From Solibaculum_A intestinale (lineage in GTDB: Bacteria > Bacillota > Clostridia > Oscillospirales > Acutalibacteraceae): a stretch of 64,000 nucleotides of DNA. Below the pieces are notes generated by a model. The model was not told where the DNA came from. It ran no database searches and worked only from the letters and a program-made list of their open reading frames with translations. Location of the stretch: contig NZ_JBBMFD010000015.1 in NCBI RefSeq assembly GCF_040096205.1, positions 3,490-67,489 on the forward strand, given 5' to 3'. Shown here in pieces: positions 35,548-43,541 of the stretch (positions are counted from its first letter, which is position 1; each line of letters begins with the position of its first letter). Position numbers and translations under genes: made by a program.

Positions 35548-36069
35548 AATGTAGCACAGGTGCAAACCCGTGTCAAGGAAGCGATCCGAGGACGTTTTCT
35601 GATTGAACTACCCGCATGCTTTGCCGTGATGCAAAGCATGCGGGCCATGGAATTCAGGCGGCCTGACAAAAGCGCGCAAGGCGGTTCTGTCTTACCTGGA
35701 TGACAATGGTTGCCGATAAGCGGCGCCACCTGCTTTCGAAATGGGCAAAAGAGAAGGAAAGAAAAAAAGAGCAGAGCCCGCGGACTCTGCTCTTCAAAAT
35801 TAAGAATGGGCCGATTGCTGTTTTTTTGCGTTTTGCCCGTAGCGTTATCTACTCGATCCATTTATTGGGATCCCCGTAGGTACCGCTTGCCTGTTCAGCT
35901 CTCTCATTCGCTGCCATCTGTAAAGCAACAAATCCGAACCCATCACCAATTGGCGGTAGATTCGGATTTGTTTGTTGTGTCTAAAAGGCATGATTTGATA
36001 AAATTTGGCGGATACATCTTCTCTCGCTTTTTTCATAGAGGGGGATCAAACTAAGCTGTACATTCATTC
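35548..36069. other. Gap with gene debris on the minus strand
   Basis: About 520 bases. A minus-strand frame ending in TAG at 35849-35851 reads IGDGFGFVALQMAANE and ends GTYGDPNKWIE, protein-like but only some 40 codons after an upstream stop, with no start signal. A 12-bp inverted repeat (35927-35938 with 35961-35972) lies inside it, and a terminator follows. I read this as the tail of a deleted gene; identity unknown. Confidence 0.4.
35762..35794 (-). terminator. Terminator after the minus-strand gene remnant
   Basis: A 10-bp stem AAGAGCAGAG/CTCTGCTCTT (35767-35776 with 35785-35794) is followed in the minus direction by seven T. No intact gene now feeds it. Confidence 0.65.
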
Positions 36070-36258
36070 TCAAGTCTCAAACCGTTTTTTCAAAACTTTA
36101 AAATGATTATGGTTCGATTTATCACCGTCATTATCGGGAAACAGACAAAATGGTAGACTGTCAGTGGTGCGGTGCTTGATGACACACTCACAGCATTTTC
36201 CATGATTCGGGCAGGTCTGTTTTGGACAGACACACTCCTTCACATTTTTGCACGCCAT
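36070..36258 (-). CDS. Small Cys-rich protein, DUF6485-like
   Basis: The 62-residue protein has seven Cys: MACKNVKECVCPKQTCPNHG, then CCECVIKH and LPFCLFP. The pattern suggests a small zinc- or other metal-binding knuckle. It resembles proteins I know as DUF6485, often beside thioredoxin-like and permease genes; function unknown. It follows the thioredoxin-like gene by 4 bases. Confidence 0.75.
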   Translation of the reverse strand: MACKNVKECVCPKQTCPNHGKCCECVIKHRTTDSLPFCLFPDNDGDKSNHNHFKVLKKRFET

Positions 36259-36262
36259 AGGA

Positions 36263-36598
36263 TTACCGTACCTTTTTCAGAATGGCTATCACTTCATCGG
36301 TTTTCAGCACCTTGCCGAAGGAAATGACCTCGCCGTCCACCACAAGGGCAGGGGTCGTCATCACCCCGTATGCCGCGATTTGCGTAAAGTCGGTGATATG
36401 GTCGATTGCCGTGTTCATACCGAGTGTTCTCAAAGCTTCCAGCGTATTGGCCTCCAACTGATTGCATTTGGCACAGCCGGAGCCGAGTATTTTCACGCTT
36501 GCACTGCCTGATTTGCTTTTCCCTGCTGCCTGCATGGTTTGTGCATTGCAGTTTCCACCGCGGCAGCATCCTTCATTCTTTTTGCTAAATAGACTCAT
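36263..36598 (-). CDS. Small thioredoxin-like protein (redox-active disulfide protein 2 type)
   Basis: The 111-residue protein has a Cys-rich N-terminal extension (GCCRGGNCN) and then a minimal thioredoxin fold: VKILGSGCAKCNQLEANTLEAL with the CAKC active site, TDFTQIAAYGVMTTPALVVDG with cis-Pro, and FGKVLKTDEVIAIL. This matches the TM0996/MTH895 family. A perfect AGGAGG lies 8 bases before the ATG. Together with the permease and ArsR it suggests a thiol/metalloid-related function. Confidence 0.9.
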   Translation of the reverse strand: MSLFSKKNEGCCRGGNCNAQTMQAAGKSKSGSASVKILGSGCAKCNQLEANTLEALRTLGMNTAIDHITDFTQIAAYGVMTTPALVVDGEVISFGKVLKTDEVIAILKKVR

Positions 36599-36610
36599 CT
36601 TGTTCTCCTC

Positions 36611-37615
36611 CTAAATGAATAGATAGTGAAATACATTGAACAAATAGCCGACAAGGATAATCCCCGCTGTGCAGATGCCGATAAATAGTGCCAGCAGCTT
36701 CGGCTTCACCGCTTTGCGCAGCATAATCATAGACGGCAGGGATAGGGTTGTGACCGCCATCATAAAGCTGAGAATTGTGCCAAGCTGCGCTCCTTTGAAG
36801 AGCAGTGCTTCGGCTACGGGGATCGTCCCGAAAATATCCGCATACATGGGAACACCGATAATCGTTGCCAGAATTACGCCAAAAGGATTGTTGCTCCCCA
36901 AAACCGCTTCGATCCAGTGTTCGGGAATCCAGTTGTGGATGACTGCACCGATACCGACACCAACAAGGATATACGGGAATACCTTTTTGAAGGTATTTAG
37001 CACTTGATCCTTTGCGTAAGCCAGCCGTTCTTTCTGCGACAACGCCGGGGATTCGACATCGACTGCACTTGCACTTTTGATAAAGGATTCCACATACTCT
37101 TCCATGTGCAGCTTTTCAATCAGTGTACCGCCCGCGACGGCAATCATCAAACCTACCGCCACATAAGCGACGGCGATCTTCCATCCGAAAATACTGGAAA
37201 GCAGCAACAGGCTTCCAAGATCGACCATAGGAGATGAAATCAGAAACGAAAAAGTCACGCCAAGAGGAAGTCCCGCGCTAGTGAACCCGATAAACAGCGG
37301 AATGGAGGAACAGGAGCAAAAAGGAGTCACTGTTCCCAGCAGGGCCGCAATGATATTCGCCCATATCCCATGAAACCGGCCTAAAATCTTCTTGCTGCGC
37401 TCCGGTGGGAAATAGCTTTGGATATAGCTGATGAAAAAAATCAGGAAGCAGAGCAACACTGTAATTTTAATCACATCGTAGAGAAAAAACTGAACACTGC
37501 CGCCGATTTTACCAGTAATATCCAGTCCCAAAGCGGATAGGCCCATGCCAATCAATTCATTTAGCCATTTCATGCCGAGAAGCTGATTTTGAATAAAGTC
37601 CCAAACTACCGGCAT
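36611..37615 (-). CDS. Permease of the DUF318/YraQ (ArsP-like) family
   Basis: The 334-residue protein has about eight membrane helices and the family motif GTVTPFCSCSSIPLFIGF, plus ISSPMVDLGSLLLL and GVPMYADIFGTIPVAEAL. ArsP members export organoarsenicals; other members are of unknown substrate. With an ArsR regulator ahead (10-base overlap) and thiol proteins behind, export of an arsenic or other thiol-reactive compound is plausible but not proved. Confidence 0.88.
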   Translation of the reverse strand: MPVVWDFIQNQLLGMKWLNELIGMGLSALGLDITGKIGGSVQFFLYDVIKITVLLCFLIFFISYIQSYFPPERSKKILGRFHGIWANIIAALLGTVTPFCSCSSIPLFIGFTSAGLPLGVTFSFLISSPMVDLGSLLLLSSIFGWKIAVAYVAVGLMIAVAGGTLIEKLHMEEYVESFIKSASAVDVESPALSQKERLAYAKDQVLNTFKKVFPYILVGVGIGAVIHNWIPEHWIEAVLGSNNPFGVILATIIGVPMYADIFGTIPVAEALLFKGAQLGTILSFMMAVTTLSLPSMIMLRKAVKPKLLALFIGICTAGIILVGYLFNVFHYLFI

Positions 37616-37902
37616 TCACAGTCACCACCTTTGCGGCAGCTTAGTGTGCCTATAAACGCCTTAAATGCAGACAGTGTTTCGCAGTTCAGAGAGTAGTGCG
37701 ACCATTTTCCTTCCTTACGGGTTTCCACCAAACCACACTCACACAGGATTTTCATATGGTGGGAAAGGGTCGGCTGAGTAATTTCAAAAGCCTCCAGCAG
37801 CTTGCAGCCGCATTTTTCACCGTCCGATAACATTTTTACAATCCTTAACCTGTTAGAATCTCCAAGAGCCTTGCAGATCAAAGCAATATCCATTTCATTC
37901 AT
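37606..37902 (-). CDS. ArsR-family metalloregulatory repressor
   Basis: The 98-residue winged-helix protein has ALGDSNRLRIVKMLSDGEKCGCKLLEAFEITQPTLSHHMKIL, with the Cys pair KCGC at the position of ArsR ELCVCDL, and a Cys-rich C-terminus CRKGGDCECR. Metal or metalloid sensing through these Cys is likely. I chose ATG 37902 with GAGG at 8 bases; a GTG three codons earlier is possible. It heads a four-gene unit and should repress it. Confidence 0.92.
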   Translation of the reverse strand: MNEMDIALICKALGDSNRLRIVKMLSDGEKCGCKLLEAFEITQPTLSHHMKILCECGLVETRKEGKWSHYSLNCETLSAFKAFIGTLSCRKGGDCECR

Positions 37903-37921
37903 GGCAAGCACCTCACATAGA

Positions 37922-37961
37922 TCATTATCTATACGATAGCATATGCATAGATGATTGTCAA
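37922..37961 (-). promoter_or_regulatory. Promoter and likely ArsR operator
   Basis: Minus strand consensus TTGACA (37956-37961), 17-base spacer, TATCGT (37933-37938). The spacer and -10 lie in an imperfect dyad (ATCATCTAT with ATAGATAATGAT), the usual place for an ArsR operator. Confidence 0.65.
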
Positions 37962-38075
37962 TGTGTTCTTGTATATGTTATTTGGAAGTAAGGGTTCAGA
38001 AGTTATTTTTTACAGGTTTTTGTGTTTATTTTTATATGTTTGTCCATTGAACAGCAAGCTTTGAGCCGTAAACAT

Positions 38076-38114
38076 AAAAAACGCCCAAACCCTGATAAAT
38101 CAAAGGGTTGAGCG
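38076..38114 (-). terminator. Second terminator after tRNA-Ala
   Basis: In the minus direction CGCTCAACCCT pairs imperfectly with AGGGTTTGGGCG and is followed by six T. Confidence 0.6.
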
Positions 38115-38176
38115 AAAAAAATGACGGTATGAGAAATGGACATTCCAAAAGAAATGTTCATTTCTCATACCGTCGT
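38115..38176 (-). terminator. First terminator after tRNA-Ala
   Basis: Two 24-base arms (38121-38144 and 38153-38176) pair with only two mismatches, with an 8-base loop and seven T after it in the minus direction, six bases past the tRNA 3' end. Confidence 0.8.
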
Positions 38177-38182
38177 TTCATT

Positions 38183-38258
38183 TGGTGGAGCCTAGGGGAG
38201 TCGAACCCCTGACCTCTGCGATGCGAACGCAGCGCTCTACCATCTGAGCTAAGACCCC
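38183..38258 (-). tRNA. tRNA-Ala (anticodon CGC)
   Basis: The 76-base cloverleaf begins GGGGTCTTAGCTCAG and includes an encoded CCA. The acceptor stem pairs GGGGTCT with AGGCTCC; the anticodon stem-loop is CTGCG-TTCGCAT-CGCAG, anticodon CGC, for GCG codons; the T arm reads GGGGTTCGACTCCCC. Confidence 0.95.
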
Positions 38259-38380
38259 ACATATTTTTCTGTCTGCCGCTGTCACCGCTGTACTTCCTAG
38301 AACGCAAATCGTAGGACAGGTCAACCAAGCAAAAGGCTATGAACGTTTCTCGCAGCACGCTTTTCTCAGCCGGCCTAACT

Positions 38381-38409
38381 ATTATATCGGCAACAAAACC
38401 TTTTGTCAA
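38381..38409 (-). promoter_or_regulatory. Full-consensus promoter of tRNA-Ala
   Basis: Minus strand TTGACA (38404-38409), 17-base spacer and TATAAT (38381-38386), both hexamers perfect. The predicted start is some 115 bases before the tRNA, so the primary transcript has a long 5' leader. Confidence 0.8.
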
Positions 38410-38478
38410 CACCCATTTTCCGTTTTTTTCTGCACGCTTTTATTGCTGCCTGCATGGTTTTTCAAAGAAACCTCGTCC

Positions 38479-39039
38479 TTATAAAATATGATACCGGCCC
38501 TCCTTCACCACATGAGCAGGCGGATTTTCCTGCGGAACACCGACTCCAACCGAAAGAACCACTTCATGCCCCTGTGGAAGTTTAAGTAGCTTGCGCAATT
38601 TTTCTGCCTGCGGCTCAACGAACGCCTCATTGGGCGAACCTAAAATCACGCTGCCAAGGCCTATTCCCTGAGCGGCCAGAGCAATGTTCTCAGCGGCAAT
38701 GCCGCAGTCGAGATAGCTCCAGAAAGAAGCGGACGGCTCACAGGAAATGAAAAACACCGTGGGCGCGTGAAAATAGATATCCGCATCGGGCTGATTGAGC
38801 TTTTGGAGGGTCTCTTCATCGGCGGTTCTCTTCTGCTCCTCAATGGAAGCACGGCTGATTTGCGCGAGAATTTCGGGGTTTTGCACTACAGTAAAATGCC
38901 AAGGCTGCCGGTCCATGGCGGAAGGAGACGCCAAAGCCGCTGAAATCAACGCCTGAAGCTGTTCGCCGGTAATCTGCTCGGGACGGTAATCGCGGATGCT
39001 GCGGCGGTCTAATATGGCTTGCAAAACACTGGACTTCAT
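38479..39039 (-). CDS. Nitroreductase-family flavoprotein
   Basis: The 186-residue protein has the family marks: ILDRRSIRDYRPEQIT (FMN phosphate binding), ASPSAMDRQPWHFTVV, DCGIAAENIALAAQGIGLGSV and VVLSVGVGVPQE. FMN-dependent NAD(P)H reductases of this family act on nitro compounds, quinones or enoates; the substrate is unknown. GGAGGG lies 6 bases before the ATG, and a good promoter drives it divergently from the DUF6774-FHA unit. Confidence 0.9.
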   Translation of the reverse strand: MKSSVLQAILDRRSIRDYRPEQITGEQLQALISAALASPSAMDRQPWHFTVVQNPEILAQISRASIEEQKRTADEETLQKLNQPDADIYFHAPTVFFISCEPSASFWSYLDCGIAAENIALAAQGIGLGSVILGSPNEAFVEPQAEKLRKLLKLPQGHEVVLSVGVGVPQENPPAHVVKEGRYHIL

Positions 39040-39100
39040 GTGACACCCTCCTCAGCTACAGGCGGAATGTCCTATTTTTTCCCTGCCTGTCATAAAATTA

Positions 39101-39130
39101 TTTATAACACGTATTCCCGACGATTGTCAA
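39101..39130 (-). promoter_or_regulatory. Promoter of the nitroreductase gene
   Basis: Minus strand TTGACA (39125-39130), 18-base spacer, TATAAA (39101-39106). Confidence 0.65.
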
Positions 39131-39141
39131 CCTTCTTTCGG

Positions 39142-39170
39142 TTGCGGGAGTTCTCCGGGCATGCTATAAT
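39142..39170 (+). promoter_or_regulatory. Promoter of the DUF6774-FHA-FtsW-PBP unit
   Basis: TTGCGG (39142-39147), 17-base spacer, consensus TATAAT (39165-39170). It is back to back with the nitroreductase promoter, only 11 bases apart. Confidence 0.65.
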
Positions 39171-39242
39171 CGAAATATGAGTACCTTTTCTCCTTTTTCC
39201 ACATAGGATAGGCTGTATTCTTATGTCCAAGGAGGAATCGGT

Positions 39243-39428
39243 ATGCTGGAGTTCTATGATGGGCTTTCTGTAAATTTAGCGGCGGCAGCCTTCGCCTCTG
39301 CTCTGGCCGAAGGCCTGACTTCCGCCGAAATCGGGCTTTTGGCGTCATTTTTCAATGTGGTGGGAGACAGCCTGAACACCCTTGCAATTGCCAAAGCGCG
39401 CTGTACCATTTCGGAGCAATCCAAATAA
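39243..39428 (+). CDS. Small conserved protein, DUF6774-like
   Basis: The 61-residue protein (NLAAAAFASALAEGLTSAEI, then LLASFFNVVGDSLNTLA) is mostly two amphipathic helices. It resembles small clostridial proteins known as DUF6774; function unknown. AGGAGG lies 7 bases before ATG. It is first in the unit leading to the wall-synthesis genes. Confidence 0.75.
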   Translation: MLEFYDGLSVNLAAAAFASALAEGLTSAEIGLLASFFNVVGDSLNTLAIAKARCTISEQSK

Positions 39429-39500
39429 GCGCCCGCCTTTCCCCGTGCGGTCCGGCGGGAGCCTTCCCTGATTCCCGCACGGAAAAGGAGTCTTGCCCAA

Positions 39501-39941
39501 ATGGCTGAATTCTTCGCCGCTTACCCGGCTTTGCAAACCCTTGCGCAGATTCTGTCGGAGGTGCTTCGCTGGCTGGTGATTCTGCCGGTTCTGGGGTTCG
39601 CGATCGTATGGTTTCGTTCCATGCGCCAGGACCTTCCGGAAAACACGCCCATCGCCGTGCTGGTAAACGCGGCGACTCGGGATGTAACCCGGATTGTAAA
39701 CCCGGAAACGGCCATCGGCCGTTCCCGCAACTCGGACATCATTCTGAATTTCCCCACCATTTCCCGCAACCACGCGGTGATCAGCCATCGGAAAAACGGC
39801 TGGCTCATCTTCGACACCAACTCGAAAACCGGCGTGTTTGTCAACGGGGAGCGGGTGAAAAAAAGCGCGCCGTTAAAAAACGGGGACGTGATTTCGCTGG
39901 GCGGAGTGACCTATGCCTTCAGCGACCGGATTATGGACTAG
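39501..39941 (+). CDS. Membrane-anchored FHA-domain protein
   Basis: The 146-residue protein has one membrane helix (about 20-38) and a C-terminal FHA domain (60-140) with the phosphothreonine-binding motifs IGRSRNSDIIL, ISRNHAVI and NSKTGVFVNG. FHA proteins dock to phosphorylated Thr of kinases or targets. It is followed after 14 bases by ftsW/rodA and a PBP, the same set as the FhaA/FhaB-RodA-PbpA cluster of Actinobacteria, so a role in coupling Ser/Thr phosphorylation to wall growth is likely. Confidence 0.9.
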   Translation: MAEFFAAYPALQTLAQILSEVLRWLVILPVLGFAIVWFRSMRQDLPENTPIAVLVNAATRDVTRIVNPETAIGRSRNSDIILNFPTISRNHAVISHRKNGWLIFDTNSKTGVFVNGERVKKSAPLKNGDVISLGGVTYAFSDRIMD

Positions 39942-39955
39942 AGAGGATGTGACGC

Positions 39956-41227
39956 ATGTTGGACAGCATCCGCATAGGCAAGCAAAAAAGCGCAAAGCAA
40001 AAGCTGCGCAAACCGGTAACCCAGGCGGGCTTATTCGGCCTGCTGACCATTTTTCAGCTCATCTGCCTGGTCCGCCTTTTGTTCTCCGACCGGGTGATGG
40101 AGAATCCGCTGCACCTACTGGCGTTTGTGCTGCTGATCGGAGTGGAGTGGGTCTATTACGGCTTTAGCCGGGCCATCGGGCGGGAACATATCGAGCTGGA
40201 GGCTTCCGCCTTTTTCCTCACTTCCATCGGGTTTGTGGCCCTCACCGGGGTGCTCCCCTCGTCCACCTGGATGCAGCTTTTGGGCGTGGTGGCGGGCCTG
40301 GTGGTATATAACCTGGTCATCTGGTTTATGGGAAGCATTGACCGGGTGGTGAAATACAAGGTGTGGATCGGGGTCGGCGGCGTGCTGCTGCTGGCGGCCA
40401 ACCTCATTTTCGGCAGCATCATCTACGGGGCGCAGAACTGGATCAAAATCGGCCCCATTACCTTTCAGCCGTCCGAATTTGTGAAAATTGCTTTTGTGAT
40501 GACCGGGACGGCTACGCTGGACCGGCTTCAGTCCTCCAGGCACCTGACCTGGTTTCTGGCCTTCTTCGCGGTATGCATGGGCGCCCTTTTCTACATGGGG
40601 GATTTCGGCACCGCCTGCATCTTCTTTGTGACCTTCTTGGTCATTGCCTTCATGCGCTCGGGGGACTGGAAGACTCTCATCCTTTTCTGTGCGGGCGCGG
40701 CGGCGGGCGCGGCTTTGATTCTTCAATTTAAACCGTATATCGCCAAGCGCTTCGAGGCCTGGCGGCATGTGTGGGAATTCGCGGACACGTCCGGCTATCA
40801 GCAGACCCAGCTTCTCATGTCGGTGGCGAGCGGGGGGCTTCTGGGCCTGGGGCCGGGGCTGGGGGTGCTGCACACGGTAGCGGCTTCCACCACCGACCTG
40901 ATGTTCGGCATCGTGTGCGAGGAATGGGGGCTGCTTTTGGGCGCGGCGGCGGTATCGGTCTATGTGGGCTGGGCGTTGTTTGCCGGCCGGCTCGCCGGGC
41001 GCACCCGCTCCTCGGTTTATTCCATCGCCGCCTGTTCGGCTGCTAGCCTGCTTTTGTTCCAGGCGGCGCTCAACCTGTTCGGCGTCACCGATATTCTCCC
41101 GCTGACCGGCGTGACCCTCCCCTTCGTCAGCCGGGGCAGTTCTTCTATGATTGCTTGCTGGGGGCTTTTGGGATTTATCAAAGCGGCGGATTCCAGAACC
41201 TATAAACAAGGGAGGCTTGCCGCATGA
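39956..41227 (+). CDS. FtsW/RodA/SpoVE-family peptidoglycan polymerase
   Basis: The 423-residue SEDS protein has about 12 membrane helices, the GAQNWIKIGPITFQPSEFVKIA motif with the Trp and Asp/Glu context of SEDS polymerases, an external loop with YQQTQLLMSVASGGLLGLG, and the late LPLTGVTLPFVSRGSSSM motif. SEDS proteins polymerise lipid II as the partner of a class B PBP, here encoded next with a 4-base overlap. Whether it serves elongation, division or sporulation cannot be told from the sequence. Confidence 0.93.
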   Translation: MLDSIRIGKQKSAKQKLRKPVTQAGLFGLLTIFQLICLVRLLFSDRVMENPLHLLAFVLLIGVEWVYYGFSRAIGREHIELEASAFFLTSIGFVALTGVLPSSTWMQLLGVVAGLVVYNLVIWFMGSIDRVVKYKVWIGVGGVLLLAANLIFGSIIYGAQNWIKIGPITFQPSEFVKIAFVMTGTATLDRLQSSRHLTWFLAFFAVCMGALFYMGDFGTACIFFVTFLVIAFMRSGDWKTLILFCAGAAAGAALILQFKPYIAKRFEAWRHVWEFADTSGYQQTQLLMSVASGGLLGLGPGLGVLHTVAASTTDLMFGIVCEEWGLLLGAAAVSVYVGWALFAGRLAGRTRSSVYSIAACSAASLLLFQAALNLFGVTDILPLTGVTLPFVSRGSSSMIACWGLLGFIKAADSRTYKQGRLAA

Positions 41228-42609
41228 AAAAAGTCATTCATCGGGCCATTTTGGTCTACATCCTCATCGGTCTGTTCTGCATTGGGATGGCCGCCTTTTT
41301 CATCACCTGGTTTTGCAACGGGTCGGATTGGGTGATGAACGAACGAAACCGGCACATCTACGCAAACGGCCTGATGCAGAACACCGGCGAAATCTACGAC
41401 CGGGACGGGGTGAAGCTCGCCTACTCGGAAAACGGACTTCGCTATTACGCAGAGGATCCTGCTGTGCGGGAAGCTTTGCTGCACACGGTGGGCGATACGG
41501 AGAACTTCATCTCCAAGAGTATCCAAAAGCAGTTTGCCGCCGGCCTTTCCGGCTATAACCCGGTGGGCGGGGTGCACATGCTGGAGGAATGGAACCAAGG
41601 GGGCAAGGTCAACCTGACGGTGAGCGCCCAGGTAAGCCGCGTGGCGCTCGAGCAGCTCGCCGGGCGTAAAGGCGCCGTGTGCGTCTACAATTATAAGACT
41701 GGCGAGGTACTCTGCTCGGTGAGCACCCCTTCCTACGATCCTCAAAACAAACCGGACATGGATCCCGATTCCGAGCAGTACCAGGGCGTTTACGTCAACC
41801 GGGTCCTGTCCGGCCTCTATCCGCCCGGCTCCACCTTTAAGCTGGTGACGGCGGCCGCCGCCATTGAGAACATTCCCGACATTATGACCCGGGAATTTGT
41901 CTGCTCCGGCCAGTATGAGGCTTCCGACGGGGTCATCAAGTGCAACGGCGTGCATGGAAAGCTTACGTTCGAAGAAGCGCTGGCCGAATCGTGCAACACG
42001 GTGTTTTCCCAGGTGGCCATTGAACTGGGGACGGTGCGCATGACCGAGCAGGCGCAAAAAATGGGTTTTAACGGGGACTTTACGGTGGACGGCCTTACCT
42101 ATCCCGGCGGAAGCTACAAGGTGTCGGATGCGGGCGCGGCGGATTTGGGATGGTCGGGCATCGGCCAGTATACCGATATGGCAAACCCCTTTACCATGAT
42201 GACCATTGCGGGAGGCATCGGCAACGGCGGCACAGTGGTGCAGCCCCGGCTGGTAAACAATGTGCTCGGGCCCTTAAATATCCCCACCCACATCGGTAAA
42301 ACCGTCGAGGGGGCCAAAATCATGGAAAGCTCTACCGCCTCGATTTTGGCGGACATGATGCACGGGGCGGTGCTCAACAACTACGGGGCCGACAATTTTG
42401 CAGGGCTCGATCTGTGCGCGAAAACGGGTACGGCGGAGGTCAACGACTCCTCGAAGCCCCATGCCTGGTTTGTGGGCTTTGTGCGAAACGAGGAAGCGCC
42501 GCTGGCTTTCGCGGTGGTGATTGAGAACGGCGGCTCCGGGTTCAAGGCGGCTGGTTCGGTGGCAAACGCGGTGCTGCAATCCTGCGTGGAGGTCTTAAAC
42601 AAAAAATAG
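41224..42609 (+). CDS. Class B penicillin-binding protein (PbpA/FtsI-like)
   Basis: The 461-residue protein has one N-terminal membrane helix (about 9-30), a short dimerisation part and a transpeptidase domain with the three motifs STFK (Ser203), SCN (256-258) and KTGTAE (about 400). It is short for class B PBPs, as the PbpA type is, with no PASTA repeats. It overlaps the SEDS gene by ATGA and should form a complex with it. Confidence 0.93.
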   Translation: MKKVIHRAILVYILIGLFCIGMAAFFITWFCNGSDWVMNERNRHIYANGLMQNTGEIYDRDGVKLAYSENGLRYYAEDPAVREALLHTVGDTENFISKSIQKQFAAGLSGYNPVGGVHMLEEWNQGGKVNLTVSAQVSRVALEQLAGRKGAVCVYNYKTGEVLCSVSTPSYDPQNKPDMDPDSEQYQGVYVNRVLSGLYPPGSTFKLVTAAAAIENIPDIMTREFVCSGQYEASDGVIKCNGVHGKLTFEEALAESCNTVFSQVAIELGTVRMTEQAQKMGFNGDFTVDGLTYPGGSYKVSDAGAADLGWSGIGQYTDMANPFTMMTIAGGIGNGGTVVQPRLVNNVLGPLNIPTHIGKTVEGAKIMESSTASILADMMHGAVLNNYGADNFAGLDLCAKTGTAEVNDSSKPHAWFVGFVRNEEAPLAFAVVIENGGSGFKAAGSVANAVLQSCVEVLNKK

Positions 42610-42612
42610 GGG

Positions 42613-42642
42613 TTGACAAATTGCCCCGTCTTGTTTTACAAT
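42613..42642 (+). promoter_or_regulatory. Promoter of the FMN riboswitch-ribU unit
   Basis: TTGACA (42613-42618), 18-base spacer, TACAAT (42637-42642), directly after the PBP stop. Confidence 0.75.
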
Positions 42643-42668
42643 GCAAGCCAAAGAAAAAAGTGAATACA

Positions 42669-42816
42669 TTCCTTTGGGCAGGGCGAGCAGGACCTTTTGC
42701 GTTCCTGTGATTCCCGACCGGTGGTGATGCCAGCTTTGACTGGATAAGTCCAACAGCCCCAACAGCCGATGCGGTGAGAATCCGCAACCGCCAGTATAGT
42801 CTGAATGGGAAAGGAA
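42669..42816 (+). promoter_or_regulatory. FMN riboswitch (RFN element)
   Basis: The conserved RFN parts are present in order: TTTGGGCAGGG, TTCCCGACCGGTGGT, AGTCC, GATGCGGTGAGAATCCGCAA and CAGTATAGTCTGAATGGG. The P1 helix pairs TTCCTTT (42669-42675) with AAAGGAA (42810-42816). FMN binding should favour the terminator at 42897-42941 and shut off ribU. Confidence 0.95.
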
Positions 42817-42896
42817 GAGGAACCCAAATAGCAGGAATTCTCGTGCAGATTGGCGAATTTTCAGTATATTTGGTTTATATTATTACGTTTTGTAAT

Positions 42897-42941
42897 AAAA
42901 AATCTTCTTTCCAAAGGAACTTTTGGAAAGAAGATTTTTTT
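42897..42941 (+). terminator. Riboswitch-controlled terminator
   Basis: A 15-bp stem AATCTTCTTTCCAAA/TTTGGAAAGAAGATT (42901-42915 with 42922-42936), extended by A/T pairs, ends in a run of T. It is the expression platform of the FMN riboswitch. Confidence 0.85.
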
Positions 42942-43019
42942 ATTTGCGGCGTTAGTCACAGGGTTTGGATCCGCCCTGCGCAAACGTCAAATCTCATTTT
43001 GTAAGGGGAGGAATTACCT

Positions 43020-43535
43020 ATGACCAAATCCATGACCACCTTGCAGCGCATTGTTGTCATCGCGCTGTTCGCCGCGTTGACCGCGGTTGCCACCATGTGC
43101 ATCTCCATCCCGATCCCCGCCACCAACGGCTACATCAACATCGGGGACACCATCGTGTTTATCTCCGCTCTCTTTTTCGGGCCGATTGCCGGAGCCTTGT
43201 CTGGCGGCATCGGCTCAATGCTGGCGGACCTTCTGCTGGGCTACGCCCACTGGGCCCCCTTCTCCCTGCTCATCAAGGCAGCGGAAGGTGCGGTGTGCGG
43301 CCTGATCGCCTACAAGGCTCTCAAGGGCAAAAAGTATTCCTGGCGGGCAATTGTTGGCATGATTGTGGCGGGGCTCGTAATGGTGCTGGGTTACTTCATC
43401 GGCGGCACCATTCTCAAGGGCTCCTGGGAGGTGGCCCTCACCTCCGTTCCCTCCAACCTGATTCAAGGAGGCGTATCGGCGGGGCTGGCCCTTGTTTTGT
43501 CGGTGCTGCTCAAGCAGGTGAAATACTTCCGGTAA
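43020..43535 (+). CDS. ribU: Riboflavin ECF transporter S component
   Basis: The 171-residue protein has five or six membrane helices and the ECF S-component pattern IVVIALFAALTAVATMCISI, YINIGDTIVFISALFFGPIAGALSGGIGSMLADLLLGY. The FMN riboswitch upstream sets the substrate as riboflavin. It works with the shared EcfA/A'/T module, not in this window. GGGGAGG is 8 bases before the ATG. The gene meets the next one tail to tail with 6 bases between. Confidence 0.9.
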   Translation: MTKSMTTLQRIVVIALFAALTAVATMCISIPIPATNGYINIGDTIVFISALFFGPIAGALSGGIGSMLADLLLGYAHWAPFSLLIKAAEGAVCGLIAYKALKGKKYSWRAIVGMIVAGLVMVLGYFIGGTILKGSWEVALTSVPSNLIQGGVSAGLALVLSVLLKQVKYFR

Positions 43536-43541
43536 CGGGAC

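Noticed and set aside
38076..38176. The inverted repeats after the tRNA as transposon ends
   Set aside because: They are close together, have T-runs in the tRNA direction and no transposase between them; tandem terminators explain them better.
35900..38258. Integration of an island at the tRNA-Ala 3' end
   Set aside because: I looked for a second copy of the tRNA 3' end on the far side of the arsR cluster and for an integrase and found neither. Only the composition and debris argument remains.
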